A stretch of DNA of 64,000 bases, taken from positions 1,422,501 through 1,486,500 of the forward strand of contig NZ_CP066801.1 of the NCBI RefSeq assembly GCF_016598575.1, given 5' to 3'. Position 1 is the first letter of the stretch; the number at the start of each line of letters is the position of its first letter. Shown here piece after piece: positions 17,872 to 26,533 of the stretch. The notes under the pieces were generated by a model, which did no database searches, was not told where the DNA came from, and worked only from the letters and a program-made list of their open reading frames with translations. The stretch is from Streptomyces sp. HSG2. GTDB taxonomy: Bacteria > Actinomycetota > Actinomycetes > Streptomycetales > Streptomycetaceae. Both the position numbers and the translations under genes were made by a program.

Positions 17872-18942
17872 TCACGCGGCGACCGGCTCCGCCCGGCACT
17901 CGGCGCACCGTGCCTCCGGGCCGGGATCATGGCTGCGGAAGGCGCGCTCGCAACCGTCGCAGGTGACGAACGGGGCGGGGCGCGCCCGACGCTCCACCGC
18001 GGGCAACGGGGGCGGCAGGAGGTGGGTGAGCCGGTACTCCAGGAACCGGGCCGGGTGGCGGATCTGCTCGGGTTCGGCGGGGAGCCCGGCGGTGAGGGTG
18101 CGGGTGATCTGGTCGGCCGTGGCGGATCGGGCGAACCAGGTGTCGACGGCCGGGGCGAGCCGGCGGACGTCGAGGGCGGAGAGCGCCAGGCGGGCGTCGG
18201 CGAGCCGGAGCCGGGCGAGGAGGTCGCCGGCCCGGCCGGTGGGGGGCGCGGGCGGCTGTGGGTGCGCCGTGTCGGGCCGAGGGAGGGAGCGGGCGTCGGG
18301 TCGGGGCCCGGGGGCGGTGTCAGGAGCGGCGACGGGGCGGGTGTCGGGGGCGGGCCGTTCTGCCGCCGGTCGGTGGTGGTGGTGGTGGCGACCGTCGCTT
18401 CCGGGCCGGGGCCGAGGGCGGGGCGGAGGCTCGGCCGGGGGCTGGGCGTGTGCGCGGGCGCGGGTGTCGGAGCGCCGGGCTCGGGGGTCGGGCCGGTCCT
18501 GCGGGGGTGGCTCCGGCGCCTTCGACGCGGGCGGGGGCGGGGGCGCGGGGACCGGGCCACGCGGCGGTGACGCCACGCGGCCGGGGTTGTCGTAGGCGAG
18601 CGTCCGCGTGGCGAACCTGCCGCCGCCGAGGGGGACGCGGGGGCGGGCGAGGTATCCGAAGCGCTCCAGCTCGTTGAGCGCCCGACGGACGGTCGTCTCG
18701 CCCTCGCGGAAGCGGAGGGCGAGGGCCTTCGCGGTGACGGAGACGCCGTCGGGCAGCGACTGGATGAAGACGGCGAGGCCGATCGCGGCGGCGGAGAGGT
18801 CGGCGTGCTGGGCGAGGTGGTTGCCGACGACCGTGAAGCGGTCGGTGTGCCGGTGCCGGATATGGATCACCCCGGAGGGCGGGGCGCCTGCGGGGATCTC
18901 GGGGTGCGCGGGCGGGGTCGCGTTAGACTGCGGGTCAGCCAT
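17872..18942 (-). CDS. Helix-turn-helix protein with Pro/His-rich linker and zinc ribbon
   Basis: A 356-residue protein. Residues 25-115 form a winged helix (SAAAIGLAVFIQSLPDG, then TTVRRALNELERFGYLARPR) of the kind found in replication/transfer-associated and plasmid-derived actinobacterial proteins. Residues 120-235 are a disordered Pro/Arg/Ala linker containing HHHHH. Residues 240-320 are helical. The end, CDGCERAF then CAECR, is a likely four-cysteine zinc ribbon. It probably binds DNA. Streptomyces carry many such proteins, some beside integrative elements, but no integrase, att site or transfer gene is visible here. The ATG (18940-18942) follows an AGGAAGAAG stretch at a long spacing. 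Confidence 0.7.
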   Translation of the reverse strand: MADPQSNATPPAHPEIPAGAPPSGVIHIRHRHTDRFTVVGNHLAQHADLSAAAIGLAVFIQSLPDGVSVTAKALALRFREGETTVRRALNELERFGYLARPRVPLGGGRFATRTLAYDNPGRVASPPRGPVPAPPPPPASKAPEPPPQDRPDPRARRSDTRARAHAQPPAEPPPRPRPRPGSDGRHHHHHRPAAERPAPDTRPVAAPDTAPGPRPDARSLPRPDTAHPQPPAPPTGRAGDLLARLRLADARLALSALDVRRLAPAVDTWFARSATADQITRTLTAGLPAEPEQIRHPARFLEYRLTHLLPPPLPAVERRARPAPFVTCDGCERAFRSHDPGPEARCAECRAEPVAA

Positions 18943-19356
18943 CGGGAAGCTTGCTTCTTCCTGATCGGTCAGGCCCTCGTCAGGATTGCCGTCCTGCCGG
19001 GGGCCGAATGCGTTGTGGGGGCGGTCGGGGCCGACGGTATCGCAGGCACCCGGGTCCGGGGCGGGCCGTCACCCGAACGGGTGGGGTGAGAAGCCGTGGA
19101 GCGATCGCGGGGCTGTGGGTGGGGACCGCGGTCGGGCCCCCGGGTCGGAGCCCGGGGCGGAGCCGGGGTCGGGGATCGCGCGGGCCCGTGGTCGGGGGCG
19201 GGGAGGGGTTTGGTCGGTGGGTTCTCACCCGTTTCTCTTACGGGAGGCGCGCCGCACCGGGACGCGGGCGGGCGCGCCCCGGCGAGGGGGGCGGGCGCGC
19301 CCGACGGGTCCGCGTCCGGGTGCCTTCGGCGCGCTGGACGCGGGCCGCGGCGTCGG
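18943..19356. other. G-rich intergenic region
   Basis: About 410 bases between two minus-strand genes (the HTH gene start and the stop of the GmrSD-like gene). The plus strand is a dense succession of G runs, with GGGGGCGGGGAGGGG near 19194-19208 followed by further GG and GGG runs. This could form a quadruplex or act as a terminator for the gene ending at 19357. No gene is supported. Confidence 0.45.
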
Positions 19357-21957
19357 TCAGGCTCGCCCGGCCGTGTCGGGGAGGGGAGTGCGGGCGTCGG
19401 CGTGCGCGACCGTGTGCGCGAACCATTCCAGGACCCCTCGGATCTCCTCGCCGTGCTCGGCGAAGACCTCCAGCGGGAAGGAGGGCCGCAGGTCCAGTTT
19501 GGCCTCGGCGAGGTCGATGCCGTCGACGCGGTTGAGGCGGGCCATCAGCTCGCGGCGGGACAGCTCGTCGTCGAAGGGCGGGCGACGCTTCAGGTGCTCG
19601 AAGGCCACCTCGACGGTGCCGGAGACCGGGTAGAGGCCGAACGGCCACAGCGAGCGGGCCGGGTCGGAGCCCTGGCGCAGGGTCGGGAAGCAACTGGTCT
19701 CCGGCTTCCGGCCGTACCTGAGGGTGCCGCCCAGCCCCTCCCAGAACCGGAGGGAGGCGAGCACCCCTTCGGCGGTGTGGGGCGTCTGGTTGCCCCGGAG
19801 CAGCGTCTCGAAGCGGTGGGCCGCGGTCTGCCCGTCGTCGGTGTCGGTGTGCCGCGCCGGGGCCTCCCGCTGGTGGTCGTCCTTGCCGACGAGTGCGGCG
19901 AGATCCGCCGCGGTGAGCCGGTGGGAGCGCCGGGCTCGGCCTCCCTCGTCGAAGGGGACCCCCTCGCTCTCCAGGGCCTCGCGGGGCCCGGGGAACCCTT
20001 CTCGCCCCGCCGGGGGCCGGAAGCCGGGGGACACCTTGCCGTCGGCGAGCAGGACACGGTAGGCCCCGTGCAGGGTGGGCCGGGCGCTCACATGGCTCCC
20101 GACGCCCATCGCGGAGGTGCCGATCAGGGCGGCGAGGTCGCCGTAGGTGGTCCAGGTGCCGGCCGGCATGGTCAGCAGCGCCTGTCGGAGTTCGGCCCAA
20201 CCCGTCCATTCGGCGTCGGTGTACGCGTCGACCGGCCCGTCCACCGGACCCGGCCACAACTTGACCGCCAGGTCGGCGAGTTCTGCGGAGCGGGACAGGA
20301 TCTCCGCTCTGCCCCAGCGGTGTTGGTCGGCGATGCGCTGGTTCATGCGCAGCGCGCTGGAGTCGAGAATCTGTTGCTTGCGGTGGAAGGGGTGGTTGGA
20401 GAGGCGGGCGTTGTCACCGGAGAGGGTGAGGTTGCCGAGGGTGTGGATCAGCCGGCCGTGCAGCTCCTCCGGGCTCTCCGTCTCCCCCGCCTCCTCGGCG
20501 AGGAGGTCGAACCACTGCTGGGCGGGACGTTGTGGGAGCACGTGCTCCACGGTGAGGTTGGCCTTGGCGAAGTCCACCGGTTCGCTCGCGCCGTATCCCT
20601 CCTCGAACCTGCGGAGAATCTCGAAGCGTTGGCCGGCGCGGCCGGACTTGTAGAACGGGCGGTCGCGGATGGCTTCCCGGACGACGGCGTCGGACGGCCA
20701 GAGCCGGGTCCCGGTCTTCGCCGACAGTACGCGTCGGACCGCGTCGGGGAGCCGCCGTCCGGCCTCCAGTTCCCGCTCCACCTCCTTGGGCAGCTCCATG
20801 AAGGTGCGGTTGTTGCCGGTGGTGGAGCTGCCGGCGAACAGCCGGCGGACCATGTAGCTCTCCGCATAGGCCATGGCCGTGGCCGCTTCCTCGGGGGCGC
20901 AGTCGCCGGCGTCCAAGCGGTCGAGCACGAGCAGTGCCAGAGGGTAGTGCGTCTGGCCGCCCCAGCGGAACAGCCGTTCCAGCACCTCCCGCAGGCCGGC
21001 GTGGTGCTCGCGGTGCGGTTCGACGATGCGCATGAGACGGGCGGCGCGGACGTTCAGCCGGGCGATCTCGGCCTCCAGGGCCTTCTCGTCGGAGCTCAAC
21101 GGCTCCAGGCGCCTCTTCTGGTCGCGGTAGATGTCGCTCTGCTTGGCCCGTCGGTCGCCACCGACGACCAGGTCCAGCCAGACGAGGAGTTCCAGCCGGG
21201 CGGGTCCCAACAACTCCTGCATCGGGAGCCACAGGTTCCGGTACACCGCCTCGCCGCGCTTGGGCAGGCACATGAAAAGGTAGTTGCGCAACAGGTCGCT
21301 CTGGCTGAGGCCGACACCCGTGTTGTTGATGGACTCGAAGATCCGGTAGACGTTGTCGCCCTCGGCGGCCGTGATCGACACGATGGAGAGGAAGTCACGG
21401 AGCACCGACTCGACGGCACCGACCCACTCCTCGCCGCCGCTCTCCTCCCCCACGGTCAAGGCGGCGTGGAAGAACCGGTACGCCCCTCCGACGTTGCCGG
21501 GGCCGCCGGCCGTGGGCAGCGACTCCACGCAGGCGACGAACGCGTCGCGGTCGGCCTGTGTCGGCAGGAGCCGGTAGTGGTCCTTCCCCTCCTGGTAGCG
21601 GTTGACGAGGATCAGGTCGTGGATGCGGTCCGCCTTCTGGTCCCGTCCCAGGGCCCGGTGGCGGTCGCGCAGGGCGGTGAAGGCGAGCATCAAGGTGGTC
21701 AGCCGCTGCTGTCCGTCCACGACGAGCCAACGCTGCATCCCGCCCGCGGCGACCCTCTCCGGCGCCAGCACCACCGACCCAAGGAAGTGGGCCGCGGGGG
21801 CCGCGCCCTCCGACCGATCCTCGACGAGTTCCTGGACGTCGTCCCACAACTGCCGCAACTCGTCGCGTTGCCAGGTATAGGTGCGCTGGTACAACGGGAC
21901 CTGGAACTGAACCTCTCCGTGAACCAGCTTGCTGAACGTCGTCTCCTGGGCGTGCAC
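19357..21957 (-). CDS. GmrSD-type (DUF262/DUF1524) protein with alkyltransferase-like domain
   Basis: An 866-residue protein started at GTG 21955-21957 because an excellent GGGAGGGG site precedes it. Residues 1-370 are DUF262 (PLYQRTYTWQR and the DGQQR motif at 81-85 before LTTL). Residues 380-560 are DUF1524 with the HNH-like core VEHVLPQ at 470-476, HTLGNLTL and SGDNARLSNHPF. These are the parts of type IV GmrSD/BrxU enzymes, which use a nucleotide-dependent domain to steer an HNH nuclease against modified phage DNA. Residues 590-690 (MPAGTWTTYGDLAALIG, then AYRVLLADGKV) match the DNA-binding domain of O6-alkylguanine transferases but lack the PCHR cysteine, so this is alkyltransferase-like. 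The last 165 residues are unassigned. It lies in the same stretch as the type I restriction operon. Confidence 0.85.
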   Translation of the reverse strand: MHAQETTFSKLVHGEVQFQVPLYQRTYTWQRDELRQLWDDVQELVEDRSEGAAPAAHFLGSVVLAPERVAAGGMQRWLVVDGQQRLTTLMLAFTALRDRHRALGRDQKADRIHDLILVNRYQEGKDHYRLLPTQADRDAFVACVESLPTAGGPGNVGGAYRFFHAALTVGEESGGEEWVGAVESVLRDFLSIVSITAAEGDNVYRIFESINNTGVGLSQSDLLRNYLFMCLPKRGEAVYRNLWLPMQELLGPARLELLVWLDLVVGGDRRAKQSDIYRDQKRRLEPLSSDEKALEAEIARLNVRAARLMRIVEPHREHHAGLREVLERLFRWGGQTHYPLALLVLDRLDAGDCAPEEAATAMAYAESYMVRRLFAGSSTTGNNRTFMELPKEVERELEAGRRLPDAVRRVLSAKTGTRLWPSDAVVREAIRDRPFYKSGRAGQRFEILRRFEEGYGASEPVDFAKANLTVEHVLPQRPAQQWFDLLAEEAGETESPEELHGRLIHTLGNLTLSGDNARLSNHPFHRKQQILDSSALRMNQRIADQHRWGRAEILSRSAELADLAVKLWPGPVDGPVDAYTDAEWTGWAELRQALLTMPAGTWTTYGDLAALIGTSAMGVGSHVSARPTLHGAYRVLLADGKVSPGFRPPAGREGFPGPREALESEGVPFDEGGRARRSHRLTAADLAALVGKDDHQREAPARHTDTDDGQTAAHRFETLLRGNQTPHTAEGVLASLRFWEGLGGTLRYGRKPETSCFPTLRQGSDPARSLWPFGLYPVSGTVEVAFEHLKRRPPFDDELSRRELMARLNRVDGIDLAEAKLDLRPSFPLEVFAEHGEEIRGVLEWFAHTVAHADARTPLPDTAGRA

Positions 21958-22420
21958 GTACGTCCCCTCCCGGTCCGTGCCACATGAGCCCGCCATTGTG
22001 CCGGACACCGGGGGCGGTGATCGGCGAAACCGCCGACGACCACCCCGACCGCCGCGCACTCCCGGGCAGAGGGCTTCACCGGCCAGGCCGAGAGCGGACT
22101 CCTCGGCACCGCTGGCGTCACTCGCCCATCGTGTTCGCGGACGAGGGACCGGACGCGATGACGACTCGCCCGAAGTCGAGGGCGATCCGCTGATCGAGGG
22201 GAACCCGGACTCGGCGTCCTCCCGCGCTGCCAGGCGGCGTTCCCGCTGCTCCGACACCACCGGTGAGGGGGCGACAAGACGTCGTGCGGTTCACCCGTCG
22301 AGCCGGTGGCCGAGGCGACCGGGCGACCGGGCGGCCGGGAGGTCGGGAGGTCGCGGGAACGCCGGGTGGTGCCTGGCGCCGCCGGCTGGGCCCCGCGTGT
22401 CTCAGAACAGGGCGCGCGTC
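21958..22420. other. Intergenic region with short tandem duplication
   Basis: About 460 bases between the GmrSD-like gene start and the endonuclease VII-like gene stop. The sequence GTCTCAGAACAGGGCG occurs at 22399-22414 and again, over the stop codon of the next gene, at 22418-22433. It is a recent 19-base tandem copy of that gene's last codons. No gene or clear terminator is supported elsewhere. Confidence 0.5.
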
Positions 22421-23785
22421 TCAGAACAGGGCGAGGCCGTCCCCGTCGGTGTCCGGCACGACGGGGCGGGGACGGGCGGGAAGGTCGTCCGTGCGCTCGG
22501 GGCCCGCCGCCTCGGCGACGGCGGGGGCCGTCTGGGCCAGCCACGCGCCGAACCGCTCGACGGCGTCGCGGTAGCGGACGCGGGCCAGGACGCGGTGCTC
22601 GCCCGAGGGGCAGCGGTCGACCACGACCGTGAGCAGGCAGGATCCGGGCGTGTAGTGACTGCCCGTCCAGGACACGCGCAGGGCTCCGCAGGGCTCCCTC
22701 CCGCGCGGGGCCCGATGGGTCGGGCGCAGCGGCCGGCAGTCGACGAAAGCCGTCCAGGCGGCGAGGTGCGGGAGGGGGAGCACCGTGCGCGCGCGACAGC
22801 CGGTGCAGCGGTGCCAGTGGCGCAGCCAGACCTCGGCGTCGCTGCCGAACAGGCGGGTGTAGCGACCGGCCACGCGGACGTCGGTGGCGTAGAGGTGGTC
22901 GGGGCGTTCCCGCGTGTTGCAGGACTGGCAGACCGGGGCGCGGACGTATCCGTGTTCGTGGCAGTGGTCGAGGACGGTGGCGGGCGTCTCCCCGCAGACA
23001 CCGCACAACCACCCGGCGATCTTCAGGGCGATGCCGGGCTCCCTGCTGAGCACCGAGTACCGCCGGTCCTCCCACTGCCTGGTGTACGGGCGCGGAGTCG
23101 GGGTCGCGGGGCGTGCGGGGCCCGCCGCACCGGCGCCGTCGCCGTCCTCCGCCCGCCGTGGGGTGGGTCCGCCCGGGGCCGGTCGGGCGGGCCGTTCGCC
23201 GGCCGCCGCCCCACGCACCCGCGCGGTCCGCGGCCACCGCGTCTCGGCGTGCTCGGCGGCGTCGAGCAGCCGCACCAGCGCGCGCGGCAGCCACCACGTC
23301 GGCCGCGCCCCGTCACACCCGCGCTCCACGAGCACCCGACGCCACTCGACCCCGGCGAGGTGGCTCGACGGCCCGTCGGAAGCACGGCCCCGGGCGGGGC
23401 CGGGAGGGGGCGTCCGCCGCAGCTCCGTCGCGACACGCCGCCGCCAGCTCGGCGCCGTTCCCGTGTCGCGGTCGGGAGCCGACGTTCCGCGAAAGGGCCC
23501 GACGCGGACCAGGTCACGCCGGTCCACCCGGAGGGCGTTCAACTCCGCCGCGGCACGCCGCACCTCGGACTCGGCGACGCCCCATCGCCCGTCGTCGATC
23601 TCGGTGGTGGGCACCAGGCGCCCCCCGAGCAGGACGTACCCGGACCGGGGGTGGGCGGGAGGGCGGGTCAGGGCTCCGGAGGACGTGGGCAGGGCGGCGC
23701 GCGAGGTCAGGGCGGGCCACAGGGCATCGGCCGCCTCCAAGGAGATCAGGCCGTGCGCACGGCCGGGCTTGGCACGCTCCGTCAC
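22421..23785 (-). CDS. Endonuclease VII-like HNH protein
   Basis: A 454-residue protein (GTG start at 23783-23785, CTGGGGGA upstream). The C-terminal half holds a recombination endonuclease VII signature: CGVCGETPATVLDHCHEHG then RAPVCQSCNTRE (about residues 285-325). Its four cysteines bind zinc and the D-H-C-H segment is the beta-beta-alpha metal nuclease centre. A further CTGC pair near 355 could bind a second zinc. The N-terminal 280 residues are Arg/Pro/Ala-rich and unassigned. Such proteins are common in actinobacteria and are thought to be nucleases of uncertain physiological role. Lying beside the GmrSD-like and type I systems, a defence role is possible but unproven. Confidence 0.75.
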   Translation of the reverse strand: MTERAKPGRAHGLISLEAADALWPALTSRAALPTSSGALTRPPAHPRSGYVLLGGRLVPTTEIDDGRWGVAESEVRRAAAELNALRVDRRDLVRVGPFRGTSAPDRDTGTAPSWRRRVATELRRTPPPGPARGRASDGPSSHLAGVEWRRVLVERGCDGARPTWWLPRALVRLLDAAEHAETRWPRTARVRGAAAGERPARPAPGGPTPRRAEDGDGAGAAGPARPATPTPRPYTRQWEDRRYSVLSREPGIALKIAGWLCGVCGETPATVLDHCHEHGYVRAPVCQSCNTRERPDHLYATDVRVAGRYTRLFGSDAEVWLRHWHRCTGCRARTVLPLPHLAAWTAFVDCRPLRPTHRAPRGREPCGALRVSWTGSHYTPGSCLLTVVVDRCPSGEHRVLARVRYRDAVERFGAWLAQTAPAVAEAAGPERTDDLPARPRPVVPDTDGDGLALF

Positions 23786-23907
23786 TCCCCCAGGCTAACG
23801 GCGCCGGAGGGTGGTCGGCGCGCCTGCCGGGCGGTGCGAGGACGGACCGCCCTCGGACGCGGGCAAAGGGCACGGACCGGGGCGCGTCTCCGGCGAGCGC
23901 GCGTCAT

Positions 23908-23946
23908 GCGGCCGGGCCGCCCGGGAATCCCGGACGGCCCGGCCGC
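23908..23946. terminator. Terminator hairpin after the DUF805 gene
   Basis: GCGGCCGGGCCG at 23908-23919 pairs perfectly with 23935-23946. The inner bases CCCGGGAATCCCGG form a second stem, so the structure is nearly continuous. It lies 12 bases past the DUF805 stop. Confidence 0.75.
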
Positions 23947-23957
23947 CGCACGTCTCG

Positions 23958-24311
23958 TCAGGCGTATACGGGCGACTTCGGGTTGGGGCCGTACTTGTTG
24001 GGCTCGGAGTCGCCGTCCAGGCAGGTGAAGACCAGCATCACGATCGTGCCGACCAGTGGGACGATCGTGATGAGTACCCACCATCCCGAGCGGCCCGTGT
24101 CGTGGAGACGCCGGACGGTGACGCCCAGGCTGGGCAGGAACAGCCCCAGCCACAAGAGCGGGACCAGGATGTTGACGCCGAGGAGAGCGTCCACGATCGA
24201 CAGCACGATACCGAGGGCCAAGTAGACCAGGAAGTACATCCAGTATTCCTTGCGGCGTGCGCGCCCGCTGAACACGGCGTACTTCTTGACGGCCTCGATG
24301 AACCACTGCAT
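23958..24311 (-). CDS. DUF805 inner-membrane protein
   Basis: A 117-residue protein with the full DUF805 signature: the opening KYAVFSGRARRKEYWMYFL, VTVRRLHDTGRSGWW, and a C-terminal NKYGPNPK. Three hydrophobic helices lie at about 24-42, 48-62 and 76-95. Related proteins (YhaH type) are small membrane proteins of unknown biochemical role. The ATG has a GGGGAAAAC site. It has its own terminator and no partner gene on its strand, so it is probably monocistronic. Confidence 0.9.
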   Translation of the reverse strand: MQWFIEAVKKYAVFSGRARRKEYWMYFLVYLALGIVLSIVDALLGVNILVPLLWLGLFLPSLGVTVRRLHDTGRSGWWVLITIVPLVGTIVMLVFTCLDGDSEPNKYGPNPKSPVYA

Positions 24312-24746
24312 GTTTTCCCCAAGAATGGTGCGAAATTCCTACCGGCGAGACCGGCTCGGTGGAAGACCGTACGGATCTGACAAGTGCGCGTCAACGGCAA
24401 TCGATCTTCGGGTCCACGCTCGGACACCCCGCGACCGGGGGCACCCCAAGCGTCGCAATCCACCCGCTTTCACACATTCACCGAGGAAGCCATGTCCGAA
24501 TTTCGCGATTTGGGGGCCGAAGAAAGATCATCAATCGGTGATCGAAAGACGTGTGCGCGACCGAATCGACGTTTCTTCGAGGCCGGAACGATCTCGAACC
24601 GTTGCGTACTCACGCCCGGGATCGGCGAGCGCTCGGACCTGCCGACGTCGGACCCGCTACGGGCGAAGCGGCGCGTACTCCACCTCACCGTGCTCGTAGC
24701 CCTCGCCAGGACTCCGACAGATCGCCGGTCCCCTCGGGCAGGACCG
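24312..24746. other. Intergenic region with lower GC; possible tiny reading frame
   Basis: About 435 bases between two minus-strand genes, noticeably AT-richer than the surroundings at 24310-24600 (TTTCACACATTCACCGAGG and ATCATCAATCGGTGATCG). A plus-strand ATG at 24492 follows GAGGAAG and opens an 89-codon frame, but its product looks like no known family and its codon use is not actinobacterial. The palindrome CATCAATCGGTGATC near 24530 could be a regulatory site. I cannot call a gene. Confidence 0.35.
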
Positions 24747-26078
24747 TCAGAGAGAAGGTGACGGGGAAGCCGCCTGGACGGCCGCCCGAATCTCGGGGGC
24801 ACCGAGCGCCTCCGGCGGATCGACCAGGAAGACCACCCGCGCGTAAGCGGTCAGCAGGGAGTGATCACGTGTGGCCGCCTCCAGGAGCCGGCCCACGTAC
24901 GCCTGCCGCTCCCGCCACCTCTCGGTGCGCTCGCCCTCGACGACCGGGAAGACGAGGTCGGCGCCGGTCGTCATCGACCACACCGAGTCGACCGCCTCCT
25001 TCGCGAGGTCGGCGAAGTACTCCTCGGCTCGCGGCACGCCCGGCCGGGACACGTGGCCGCGCAGCACCATGGCACCGAGTGCTGCGACCGTCATGCCCTG
25101 CCCGTACACCGGGTTGAAGCTGCACACCGCGTCGCCGAGGACGAGGAGGCCGGCCGGAAAGGAGGGCATCCGCTCGTAGCGGCGGCGCAGATTGGCAGGG
25201 AAGCGGTATGCCACCGGGTCTCCCAGCGGCTCGTGGCCCTTCACCGTGTCGTGGATGTCCGACCCCGACAGCGACTTCAGGAACGTGAGGAACCCCTCCG
25301 GGTCACGGGGCGGGTAGTCGCCGAGGAAGCCGCACGCCGTCACCGCCGTGCGTCCGTCCTCGATGGTGGTGCAGATGGCGCCACGCCCGGTCTCCGGCGA
25401 CGCCACCACGTCGATGGCGACGTCGGCGCCCATCCGGTCCGGCGGCAGCCGGAAGTACTGTGTCGTGTAGCCGACCCCGATCCGCTGCCGGTCCTCCGCG
25501 ACCTTCGGGAAACCCAGCTCGGTCAGCCATGCCGGGGTCCGCGAGCGCCGCCCGGTGGCGTCCACCACCAGATCGCCCGTGAGCTCGCGTGAGATGCCGT
25601 CCCCCACCACCGACACCCCGACGACCGTCCGCCGGTCCCGCGTCGTCAGCAGACCGGTGACGTCGTGCCGGTGGAGAAGCGACACGTTCGGCAGCGCCCG
25701 TACCCGGGCCCGTACCCGCTGCTCCAGGTGCTGCCGGCTCATCGACACCAGCAGCATGTCCGAATGGGGCTGCGGCATCCGCCGACCCTCCATGACCCAA
25801 CGGACATTGCCGGTGACGTCCCCCGTCACGGCCCCGCCGGAGATCAGCTCGTCCGTGATGCCCGGCAGCAGTTCCTCGATGATGTGCCGGCCACGGGTCA
25901 GCAGGGCGTGCACGTGATCGCCCTGCGGCACTCCCTTGCGGGGAAGGTCGTCGTCGACGAGTTCGTCCCGGTCCACCACGACCACGTCGTCGTAGGAGTC
26001 AGCCAGCACACGCGCGGCCAGCAGACCGGCCATGCTCGCGCCCAGGACGATCACGCGGTTCCGCTCGGCTGTCCCCAC
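24747..26078 (-). CDS. FAD-dependent monooxygenase / epoxidase-like
   Basis: A 443-residue protein started at GTG 26076-26078 with a well-placed GAGGAGAG site. It is a class A-type flavoprotein: dinucleotide fold VIVLGASMAGLLAARVL with the ribose-binding acidic VVDRDEL, an internal LVVDATGRRSRTPAWL, and the GD motif LVLGDAVCSFNPVYGQGMTVAA that binds the flavin phosphate and ribityl chain. This arrangement resembles stand-alone epoxidases and hydroxylases of polyether and other secondary pathways (Lsd18/LasC type). No polyketide or terpene genes adjoin it, so its substrate is unknown. It has its own upstream region containing an inverted repeat and is likely transcribed alone. Confidence 0.8.
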   Translation of the reverse strand: MGTAERNRVIVLGASMAGLLAARVLADSYDDVVVVDRDELVDDDLPRKGVPQGDHVHALLTRGRHIIEELLPGITDELISGGAVTGDVTGNVRWVMEGRRMPQPHSDMLLVSMSRQHLEQRVRARVRALPNVSLLHRHDVTGLLTTRDRRTVVGVSVVGDGISRELTGDLVVDATGRRSRTPAWLTELGFPKVAEDRQRIGVGYTTQYFRLPPDRMGADVAIDVVASPETGRGAICTTIEDGRTAVTACGFLGDYPPRDPEGFLTFLKSLSGSDIHDTVKGHEPLGDPVAYRFPANLRRRYERMPSFPAGLLVLGDAVCSFNPVYGQGMTVAALGAMVLRGHVSRPGVPRAEEYFADLAKEAVDSVWSMTTGADLVFPVVEGERTERWRERQAYVGRLLEAATRDHSLLTAYARVVFLVDPPEALGAPEIRAAVQAASPSPSL

Positions 26079-26533
26079 GGTGTTCTCTCCTCGGAGGCGT
26101 AGATCCGAAGCCACGCGAAGGGGCGCGGCTCACGCGTCGGCCGACGGCGTCATCAGGGCCACCGTCTAGGCGAATTGGGCAGTGTGCATGAGCAACTCTA
26201 CGTAATGATAGTGCAGTTGTTGTCAGGTGTTCGGCCCTGATGTGTCCGTACCAGGCAGTCGACCGCCACGAGGTCCCGCAGGCGTCGCGCGGCGGCGCCG
26301 GAGCGTCGACGCGGTCGGACCGCGCACGCCCCGCCGGGCGTTCCAGGCGAGGACGCCGCCCCTCGACACGTGGTCCGCCGGTACCGTGCGATGCCGGGAC
26401 GGGCCGCGGCCCCTCCGGCCTGAGCCGACACCCCCTCGACCGCGCCGATGGAATGTCGGACCCCCGGTGCTCCCCGGGCCGGCCGGGCCCGAGGCGACGA
26501 CCCGCAGGGCTTCCTGCCCGGCCCCGGTGGGCG
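26079..26533. other. Intergenic region between FAD monooxygenase and Fe-S protein genes
   Basis: About 455 bases. Apart from the AT-rich dyad at 26193-26219, which probably serves the monooxygenase, the part from 26240 to 26533 is GC-rich without a supported reading frame. A terminator for the Fe-S gene ending at 26534 would be expected, but I see only weak pairing. Confidence 0.4.
26193..26219. promoter_or_regulatory. Imperfect palindrome upstream of the FAD monooxygenase
   Basis: CAACT at 26193-26197 and AGTTG at 26215-26219 form the ends of an imperfect dyad, with further pairing AC/GT inside. It sits in a short AT-rich island (TACGTAATGATAG) that stands out from the surrounding GC-rich DNA, 115 bases before the GTG start. 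This is a credible operator for a TetR- or MarR-type regulator plus promoter. No such regulator is encoded next to it. Confidence 0.4.

Noticed and set aside
19194..19228. G-quadruplex as a firm feature
   Set aside because: G runs are expected at this base composition and the last loop is long; noted only in the intergenic entry.
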